From: an uncultured Collinsella sp.
GTDB lineage: Bacteria; Actinomycetota; Coriobacteriia; Coriobacteriales; Coriobacteriaceae
NCBI GenBank assembly: GCA_947001705.1
Contig: CAMQHT010000003.1
Coordinates: 27,213 to 91,212, forward strand
Length of the DNA stretch: 64,000 nucleotides
Direction: 5' to 3'
The notes beneath the pieces are model-generated. The model saw only the letters and a program-made list of their open reading frames with translations. It was not told where the DNA came from and made no database searches. This document shows, piece after piece, positions 58,117 to 64,000 of the stretch; the first letter of the stretch is position 1; each line of letters begins with the position of its first letter. The position numbers and the translations under genes were made by a program.

Positions 58117-58136
58117 GGCGGGACAGGGAGAGATAT

Positions 58137-60833
58137 ATGGAAGAAATGCCCAAGAACTACGATCCGTCGACCAACGAGCCGGCGATCCTGCAGAAGTGGC
58201 TCGACGGCGGCTACTACAAGCGCCGTGAGGGCGTGGGCGACTGCACCGTCACCATTCCGCCTCCCAACGTGACCGGCAAGCTCCACATGGGTCACGCCAC
58301 CGACGACTCCATCCAGGACGCCATCATCCGCATGGCCCGCATGCGCGGCAAGTCCACGCGCTGGGTGCTGGGCACCGACCACGCCGGTATCGCCACGCAG
58401 ACCAAGGTCGACAAGAAGCTCAAGAGCGAGGGCATTAGCCGCCTGGAGATCGGTCGCGACAAGTTTGTCGACGCCTGCTGGGACTGGACCCACGAGTACG
58501 GTGGTATCATCGTCGAGCAGATTAAGCGCATGGGCTGCTCCGTTGACTTCGACAACGAGCGCTTCACCATGGACGAGGACTATGCCCAGGCCGTGCGTAA
58601 GGTCTTTTGCGACTGGTACCACGACGGCCTGATCTATCGTGGCAAGCGCATCGTCAACTGGTGCCCCAACTGCACCACCGCTATCTCGGACGACGAGGCC
58701 GAGTACAAGGACGAGAAGGGCCACCTGTGGCACCTGCGCTACCCGCTGACCGAGCCGGTCAACGGCCAGGACTATATCGTCGTCGCCACTACGCGCCCTG
58801 AGACCATGCTCGGCGACACAGGCGTCGCCGTCTCCCCGAAGGATCCCGAGAAGGCCGCCTTTGTGGGTAAGACCGTCAAGCTCCCCATCGTCGACCGCGA
58901 GATCCCCATCTTTGAGGATTGGCATGTCGACGCCAACTTCGGTTCCGGCTTTGTCAAGGTCACCCCGGCCCACGACCCCAACGATTACGCTATGGGTCAG
59001 GCCCACGACCTGCCGCAGATCAACATCTTCGACGAGCACGCGGTGGTCGTCGAGGGCTACGGCGAGTTTTCCGGCATGAACCGCGACGAGTGCCGCGAGG
59101 CCGTCATCAAGTGGTTCGAGGAGCACGACCTGCTCGACCACGTCGAAGAGCTCGACCACTCCGTCATGCACTGCTACCGTTGCGACTCCGCGCTGGAGCC
59201 GTGGCTGTCCGAGCAGTGGTTTGTGGCCGTCGACAAGCTCAAGGGGCCGGCACTCGACGCCGTTAACTCCGGCAAGGTCACCTTCCACCCCGCGCGCTGG
59301 ACGCAGACCTACACCACCTGGATGGAGAACCTCAAGGACTGGTGCATCAGCCGCCAGCTGTGGTGGGGCCACCGCATCCCCGTGTTCTACTGCGAGGACT
59401 GCGGCTGGGAGGACGCCCTCACCGAGGACACCGACGTGTGCCCCAAGTGCGGCGGTCATCACGTGCATCAGGACGAGAACGTGCTGGACACCTGGTTCAG
59501 CTCGCAGCTGTGGACCTTCGCCACGCAGGGCTGGCCGCAAAAGCCGGAGCTGCTCGAGGGGCATCACCCCACGACGGCGCTGGTCACCGCACGCGACATC
59601 ATTGCGCTGTGGGTCGCCCGCATGGTCATGAGCTCGCTGTACTTCCTGGATGAGGTGCCGTTTAAGGATGTCGTTATCTACCCGACGATCCTGGCCAAGG
59701 ACGGCAGCCGCATGTCCAAGTCCAAGGGCAACGGCGTTGACCCCATGGACCTCATCGGTATGTACGGTGCTGACGCCATGCGTTACAACCTGCTCACGCT
59801 GTGCACTAACAACCAGGACGTCAAGTTCGACGCGAACATCGATAAGAAGACCAAGAAGCTCATCGACAGCCCGCGTACCGACCAGGCCAAGAGCTTTGTG
59901 ACCAAGATCTGGAACGCCAGCCGCTTCCTGCTTATGAACATGGAGGGCTACACGCCCGGCGTGCCCGTCGTGGAGACGCCGGCCGACGCCTGGATGTTCA
60001 GCCGCCTGGCCAAGGCCGTCCAGATGGTCACCGAGGGCATCGAGAACTACACCTTTGGCGACATGGCCCGCGGCGTGCAGCAGTTCTTCTGGAACGAGGT
60101 CTGCGACTGGTATGTCGAGGTCACCAAGGCCCGCCTGAAGGGCGAGGGCCGTCTGCAGGCCCAGCGCAACCTGATCTTTGTGCTCGACACTTCCATTCGC
60201 CTGATGCACCCGCTTATGCCGTTTGTCACCGAGGAGATCTGGGACAACATGCCGGCGAGCGTGCTCGACCTGGATGCCGAGGGCAACGTGGACCGCGCCG
60301 AGGCGCTCATGATTGCCAAGTGGCCCGAGCCCGCCGACTACGCCAAGTACGTCGACGAGCCTGCCGAGCGCGCGTTTGAGCTGTGCCGTACCGTTGTGTC
60401 CGCCGCCCGCGCCACGCGTTCGCGCTATCGTTTGAGCCCCAAGGCCGAGCTCGACGTGGTCGTGCGCGCTGGTGCCGAGGACGTCGAGAAGCTCGAGAGC
60501 CTGCGCTCGACCATCGAGCCGCTGGCAAACACTGCTTCGCTGGTCATGGGTACCGACGTTGAGAAACCGGCCGCGAGCATTGCTGTGGTCGATAGCGGCG
60601 TCGAGGTCTTTGTGGTGCTCGAGGGCAAGGTTGACCTTTCGGCCGAGAAGGCGCGTCTGGAGAAGGAGATCGCCGCTGCTCAGAAGGAGCTCGCCGGCTG
60701 CGAGAAGACGCTTGCCAACGAGGGCTTTGTGGCCAAGGCTGCGCCCGCGGTGGTGCAGAAGAAGAGGGACCGTGCAGCTGAGCTCAAGGAGATCCTGGCG
60801 GCGCTGACTGCTCAGGTTGCTGACTTCTCGTAG
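58137..60833 (+). CDS. valS: Valyl-tRNA synthetase
   Basis: A class I synthetase charging tRNA-Val, 898 residues. The HIGH-type motif is PPPNVTGKLHMGHATDDS (HMGH, about residues 42-59) and the KMSKS loop KDGSRMSKSKGNGVDP at about 522-537. The large editing (CP1) domain lies between, with a zinc-type CRYCDSALEP-like segment read here as CYRCDSALEPWLSEQWF and a CEDCGWEDALTEDTDVCPKCGG four-cysteine site. The C-terminal coiled-coil arm (EKARLEKEIAAAQKELAGCE) binds tRNA. ATG at 58137 follows AGGGAG. I see no T-box leader; instead a nested palindrome stands directly upstream, and a related one downstream. Confidence 0.96.
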   Translation: MEEMPKNYDPSTNEPAILQKWLDGGYYKRREGVGDCTVTIPPPNVTGKLHMGHATDDSIQDAIIRMARMRGKSTRWVLGTDHAGIATQTKVDKKLKSEGISRLEIGRDKFVDACWDWTHEYGGIIVEQIKRMGCSVDFDNERFTMDEDYAQAVRKVFCDWYHDGLIYRGKRIVNWCPNCTTAISDDEAEYKDEKGHLWHLRYPLTEPVNGQDYIVVATTRPETMLGDTGVAVSPKDPEKAAFVGKTVKLPIVDREIPIFEDWHVDANFGSGFVKVTPAHDPNDYAMGQAHDLPQINIFDEHAVVVEGYGEFSGMNRDECREAVIKWFEEHDLLDHVEELDHSVMHCYRCDSALEPWLSEQWFVAVDKLKGPALDAVNSGKVTFHPARWTQTYTTWMENLKDWCISRQLWWGHRIPVFYCEDCGWEDALTEDTDVCPKCGGHHVHQDENVLDTWFSSQLWTFATQGWPQKPELLEGHHPTTALVTARDIIALWVARMVMSSLYFLDEVPFKDVVIYPTILAKDGSRMSKSKGNGVDPMDLIGMYGADAMRYNLLTLCTNNQDVKFDANIDKKTKKLIDSPRTDQAKSFVTKIWNASRFLLMNMEGYTPGVPVVETPADAWMFSRLAKAVQMVTEGIENYTFGDMARGVQQFFWNEVCDWYVEVTKARLKGEGRLQAQRNLIFVLDTSIRLMHPLMPFVTEEIWDNMPASVLDLDAEGNVDRAEALMIAKWPEPADYAKYVDEPAERAFELCRTVVSAARATRSRYRLSPKAELDVVVRAGAEDVEKLESLRSTIEPLANTASLVMGTDVEKPAASIAVVDSGVEVFVVLEGKVDLSAEKARLEKEIAAAQKELAGCEKTLANEGFVAKAAPAVVQKKRDRAAELKEILAALTAQVADFS

Positions 60834-60848
60834 GCGTTACTGGGGGAC

Positions 60849-60956
60849 GCGGTTTGGGGCTTTGCTCGCTACTGCGGACAGTCCTGCTCGCACGAAGGCC
60901 ACATTAAGTGGCCTTCGGCTCGTGCGGAACTTGTATCGAGCAAAGCCCCAAACCGC
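60849..60956. repeat. Nested palindrome downstream of valS (20-bp arms, same core inverted)
   Basis: Outer arms 60849-60868 and 60937-60956 are exactly complementary over 20 bases (GCGGTTTGGGGCTTTGCTCG). The inner hairpin GAAGGCCAC-ATTAA-GTGGCCTTC (60894-60916) and its flanks, 60881-60929, are the reverse complement of the core at 58031-58081, with one A-T pair of the stem changed to G-C on both sides. Confidence 0.9.
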
Positions 60957-61108
60957 TCCCATGGCGGCTACGGGGTCGTCCGTTGCCTGTCAGAGCCACT
61001 TGGTCGTGGCCTTGATCTCGCTGCAAAGCGGTGTTTGGCTGATATTTTGAATGGGAGGGGCTCGTTGTTTATTACGGGCCTCTTTTTATGTTGAGGGGAC
61101 TTTGGGTT

Positions 61109-62452
61109 ATGGCTAAGCGTTCTGGGTCGTATTCTGTGCCGTTCTCGTTTGAGTTGCTTTCGTTTGGTGAGGCTGTGGGGCTTGCTGCTGATACGGGGCG
61201 GATTTCTGGGGATGCTGGTCCTCTGCTCGAGACGGTTGTCGATATGCTTGATGAGCTGGGACGTCCGGATGAGTATTTTGATTGCATTCAGGTTGCCGGT
61301 ACCAATGGCAAGACTTCGACTACGCGTTTTTCGGCTGCTATCCTTCGAGGCGAGGGGCTCAGGACCGCGCTGTATACGTCGCCGCAGCTGGTGCGCTATC
61401 CCGAGCGTATGGAGGTCGATGGGTGCGTCGTAAGCGACGAGGCGTTTGCCCGTGGTGTTTCTGCCGCTGTTGAGGCGGGACATCGCGTGAATGCCCGTCG
61501 TGTGGCGGCGGGGGAGCGTGCCTATACCATCACGCCGTTTGACCTGCTGACGGCCGCTGCGCTTGTGGTGTTTGCCGAGGCCGCGGTGGATGTTGCCGTG
61601 CTCGAGGTTGGCATGGGCGGTCGTTGGGACGCCACGAGCGCGACCGATCCCGTCGCCGTTGCCATCACCGGCATCGGGCTCGACCACACACGAATTTTGG
61701 GCGATACGCTCGAGGCTATTGCGGGGGAGAAGGCTGCGGTTATTAAGCCTGGACGCCTGGTTGTACTGGGCGAGGGCACGCACGAGGCGAGCGTTCAGCG
61801 CGTGATGGATGCACGTTGTCGCGAGTGCGGCATCGTGCCGCTGGTGGTGAACCATGCCACGACCAAGGTGCCGGCACATGTGGGCGACACGGTGGAGTTC
61901 AGCTGCACTACGCCGCGTGCGATCTATACGTCGAGTATGGTTAAGCCTGCGTATCAGCCGCAGAATGCTGCGTGCGCGATTATGCTGTGCGAGGGGTATC
62001 TGGGTCGCGAGCTCGATCACGATGCGTTGGATGCATCGCTTATGGGTTGCCCCACGCCGGGTCGTTTTGACGTGCTGGGGACCGATCCACTCAAGCTGAT
62101 CGATGCCTGCCATAACCCTCAGAGCTGCGAGAACTTTGTGAGCGCGCTGGACGAGATCGATCCGTGCGTGGAGAACCGCCCCACGCTGCTGTGCGCTGCG
62201 CTGGCCGACAAGGACGTGGCGGGTATCGTTGACGTTTTGGTTTCGGCGTTCCCCCGCGTGGCCGTGACCCAGACCGATTCCGACCGCGCCCTGCCAGCAG
62301 AGGAGCTTGCCGCACTTGTGGACGCCGATAAGCTCGCGGGCGTATATCCGAGCGTGGCCGAGGCCCTCGCTGCCTTCGATGCCGCGGGCGAGCCCTTCGT
62401 AGCAGCCGGCACCATCACCCTAGCCGGCGAAGTAGCGGGGCTGCTCCGTTAA
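61109..62452 (+). CDS. folC: Folylpolyglutamate synthase / dihydrofolate synthase family (Mur ligase fold)
   Basis: A 447-residue Mur-ligase-fold enzyme that adds glutamate to (dihydro)folate or makes dihydrofolate from dihydropteroate. The ATP loop is IQVAGTNGKTSTTRFSAAIL at about residues 64-83, and VLEVGMGGRWDATSATDP (about 166-183) is the folate synthetase signature; the C-terminal domain has LIDACHNPQSCENF (the DGAHNP-type motif, here DACHNP). ATG at 61109 follows GAGGGGAC; an in-frame ATG at 61088 is possible. It follows valS, as in many Gram-positive valS-folC pairs, but with the palindrome and a weak terminator (about 61055-61086) between them. Confidence 0.92.
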   Translation: MAKRSGSYSVPFSFELLSFGEAVGLAADTGRISGDAGPLLETVVDMLDELGRPDEYFDCIQVAGTNGKTSTTRFSAAILRGEGLRTALYTSPQLVRYPERMEVDGCVVSDEAFARGVSAAVEAGHRVNARRVAAGERAYTITPFDLLTAAALVVFAEAAVDVAVLEVGMGGRWDATSATDPVAVAITGIGLDHTRILGDTLEAIAGEKAAVIKPGRLVVLGEGTHEASVQRVMDARCRECGIVPLVVNHATTKVPAHVGDTVEFSCTTPRAIYTSSMVKPAYQPQNAACAIMLCEGYLGRELDHDALDASLMGCPTPGRFDVLGTDPLKLIDACHNPQSCENFVSALDEIDPCVENRPTLLCAALADKDVAGIVDVLVSAFPRVAVTQTDSDRALPAEELAALVDADKLAGVYPSVAEALAAFDAAGEPFVAAGTITLAGEVAGLLR

Positions 62453-62466
62453 CCCATCCCCTCATC

Positions 62467-62533
62467 AGTTGCGGTGAAATACGGACTGTTTTACAAGCCA
62501 GAAGCCTCAAACGGTCCGTATATCACCGCAACT
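62467..62533. repeat. Palindromic repeat, family AGTTGCGGTG (copy 3)
   Basis: Arms 62467-62491 and 62509-62533, complementary at 23 of 25 positions. Same arm sequence as 27968-28036 and 7328-7394. It lies 14 bases after folC and may act as its terminator. Confidence 0.85.
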
Positions 62534-62591
62534 CAAAAGCAGTCAATTTGGGACGGGGCTTTTTTGGCTGCCCTGCGCCTCGAGTTGACTT

Positions 62592-62757
62592 GCTCGCCAC
62601 GAAATGGGCCTATTTACTACGTTTGACCGGTAACCCTCGACCATACCGAGAATTGCGAAATCAAAACCGCAGGTAAAGGGCTTGCCATTTTTTAAAAAAG
62701 ACCCGCATGGTCGACCCATGCGAGCTTAACGTAGTAGATAGGCCGTTTTCGTGGCGC
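62592..62757. repeat. 166-bp palindromic repeat element (copy B)
   Basis: The same element as 48226-48391, same length and orientation. The inverted end arms contain CTACTACGTT and its complement; in this copy TCGACCAT and ATGGTCGA form an extra inner pairing. Between the convergent folC and M24 peptidase genes; no gene inside. Confidence 0.85.
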
Positions 62758-62770
62758 AGCTAATCGGAAG

Positions 62771-62797
62771 GTGCCAAAGGGACTGTCCCTTTGGCAC
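62771..62797. terminator. Hairpin after the M24 peptidase gene
   Basis: GTGCCAAAGGGA at 62771-62782 pairs exactly with TCCCTTTGGCAC at 62786-62797 around CTG. No strong T-run on either strand. Resembles the xpt terminator stem. Confidence 0.6.
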
Positions 62798-62802
62798 ATT
62801 GG

Positions 62803-63891
62803 CTAGTCTAGGCGGACCGGATCGTGGGGGTAGGCGTTGAGAATCTCGACGCCGGACTCGGTAACTAGGGCCAAGTCCTCGATGCGGACGCCGGTGCGGC
62901 CGGGGAGGTAGATGCCCGGTTCGATGGAGAACGTCATGCCCGGCTCCACGACCTGCTCGTTGACGAGCGAGACGTCGCCTGGCTCGTGGTCCTGCAGGCC
63001 GATCGAGTGCCCCAGGCGATGCGTAAAGTACTGCCCATAGCCCGCATCCTCAATCACGTCGCGTGCGGCACGGTCCAGGTCGCACATGCGCACGCCCGGT
63101 GCGATGAGCGCCTCGGCGGCCTCGTTGGCGCGGCGCACGATTTCGTAGATGCGCGCCGTCTCCTCGTCCGGCTCGCCCCAAAAGAACGTACGCGTCATGT
63201 CCGAGCAGTAGTTGCGATGGCGTCCGCCAATGTCGAACAGCACCACGTCGCCGCGTTTAAGCTCGGTATCGTCGGGCTCGTGATGCGGGTCGCCGGCGTT
63301 GGCGCCAAAGCTCACGATGGGCGGAAAGCTAAAGCCCTCGCAGCCGTGCTTGCGATACAGACTGAGCATCTGGTCGGCAATTTCGCGCTCCGTCACGCCC
63401 TCGTGGACGAGCTTGATAACATCGGCCATCACGGCATCGTTAGCGGCCGAGGACGCGCGCATGAGCTCCTGCTCGGTGGCATCCTTGTGGGTGCGTGCGG
63501 CGGTGACGGCAAAGTCACCCAGGAAAAACTCGCTTGCGGCGTGGCGCTCCATGAGCGGCATCAAAAAGCCGGAGCGCATGACGGTGTCGATGCCGAGCGG
63601 TTTGGTCGGATCGATCTCGCGAGCGATGGCATCGGTCACGGTATCGGTATCGGTGTGGTAGGCAACGCGGGCATTGTCATACTCTGGCAGCTGGTGCAGG
63701 GCGTTGACTAGGATCACTGGCTCGGCACCGCGCGCGAGCAGCACGCCGCAAAAACGCTCGAACATATCGGCATAAAAGCCGGTTAGGTAATAGATCGACC
63801 ACGGGTCATTCACGAGCAGCTGCGCACCGGGGTGCTGAGCCTCGAGCGCATCGAGCACGCGCGACACGCGCTGGTCATCGACATGTGCCAT
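62803..63891 (-). CDS. M24 family metallopeptidase (Xaa-Pro aminopeptidase-like)
   Basis: A 362-residue pita-bread-fold peptidase, most like Xaa-Pro aminopeptidase/dipeptidase. The creatinase-like N-terminal domain spans residues about 1-135. The metal ligands are visible in order: Asp in DVVLFDIGGRH, Asp in NYCSDMTRTF, His in HRLGHSIGLQDHEPG (near residue 289), Glu in FSIEPGIYLPG, and Glu in VRIEDLALVT. ATG at 63891 follows AAAGGATG; the frame beyond it lacks a ribosome site. On the minus strand, TTGACA (plus 63973-63978) upstream may be its -35 box. Its role is to cut X-Pro peptides during protein turnover. Confidence 0.92.
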   Translation of the reverse strand: MAHVDDQRVSRVLDALEAQHPGAQLLVNDPWSIYYLTGFYADMFERFCGVLLARGAEPVILVNALHQLPEYDNARVAYHTDTDTVTDAIAREIDPTKPLGIDTVMRSGFLMPLMERHAASEFFLGDFAVTAARTHKDATEQELMRASSAANDAVMADVIKLVHEGVTEREIADQMLSLYRKHGCEGFSFPPIVSFGANAGDPHHEPDDTELKRGDVVLFDIGGRHRNYCSDMTRTFFWGEPDEETARIYEIVRRANEAAEALIAPGVRMCDLDRAARDVIEDAGYGQYFTHRLGHSIGLQDHEPGDVSLVNEQVVEPGMTFSIEPGIYLPGRTGVRIEDLALVTESGVEILNAYPHDPVRLD

Positions 63892-64000
63892 GAAACATCC
63901 TTTCGCTAGGCTGCCACCATGGTATCCCAAGCCCGGCACATAGGGACGTTCCTTTTAATATGAGCAGGACATTGTCAAGAGGCAAAATCGGGCCTGGCCC
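63892..64000. other. Region upstream of the M24 peptidase gene, to window end
   Basis: Holds the peptidase promoter (minus strand). The last bases (63984-63995) contain AAAATCGGGCCT, shared with the right arm of the valS-leader palindrome (58093-58104); it may be the edge of another such element cut by the window, or chance. Confidence 0.3.

Noticed and set aside
57907..58136. T-box riboswitch upstream of valS
   Set aside because: I looked for the conserved T-box sequence and an antiterminator; neither is present, only the nested palindrome.
1..64000. CRISPR array or restriction/defence system
   Set aside because: No regularly spaced direct repeats and no defence-type genes seen; the repeats present are dispersed palindromes.

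Overview
The window is a 64-kb piece of a high-GC bacterial chromosome. Gene content and style point to a gut actinobacterium of the class Coriobacteriia, most likely Collinsella or a close relative. Pointers are the GC-rich coding DNA, frequent TTG and GTG starts behind strong AAAGG or GAGG ribosome sites, an anaerobic enzyme set (double-cubane reductase, FocA, NADP-glutamate dehydrogenase, 2Fe-2S/molybdenum hydroxylase), a complete selenocysteine system, and no respiratory genes. The genus is my inference; no 16S gene is present. I see no phage, insertion sequence with a transposase, or CRISPR array.

Layout. 1-12.8 kb: Bax-inhibitor-type membrane protein (cut by the window edge), a PARG-like protein with a substituted catalytic motif, an SGNH hydrolase, a pentapeptide-repeat protein, thiD and TPP-riboswitch-controlled thiC, yaaA, an M18 aminopeptidase, polA and a HAD phosphatase. 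12.8-17.3 kb: arginine synthesis (argG, argH) behind what looks like an arginine-rich leader peptide, then ndk. 17.4-30.5 kb: rpiB, L-cysteine desulfidase, rpsA, RNase P RNA, YigZ, a C_GCAxxG_C_C protein, metY, an MFS exporter, xpt, an ArfB-like release factor, a lipid kinase and a CLC-F-type fluoride antiporter.

30.7-54.0 kb is the most coherent region, a molybdenum and selenium island. It holds moeA, mogA and modABC for molybdenum cofactor and molybdate uptake. These are followed by a double-cubane reductase with its activase, then selD (itself a selenoprotein, with an in-frame UGA at codon 17 and a SECIS-like hairpin), yedF, a DUF3343 protein and a cysteine desulfurase. After brnQ, tRNA-Pro, tRNA-Gly and focA come selA, selB and selC (tRNA-Sec), then gdhA and a two-gene xanthine-dehydrogenase-type hydroxylase with the YgfM/XdhD layout, a family predicted to use a selenium-dependent molybdenum centre. 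The island can therefore import molybdate, finish molybdopterin, make selenophosphate, build Sec-tRNA and insert Sec.

54.2-64 kb is housekeeping: tRNA-Leu, tig, clpP, clpX, valS, folC and an M24 peptidase.

The spaces between genes hold several families of palindromic repeats that I cannot name: a 166-bp element in two copies; a pair of nested palindromes on either side of valS with a shared core and unrelated outer arms; a palindrome made from the 3' end of the neighbouring tRNA-Gly; three copies of a 25-26-bp-arm palindrome; and several GGGAC-type hairpins. All functional statements are read from sequence by eye; no database search was run.
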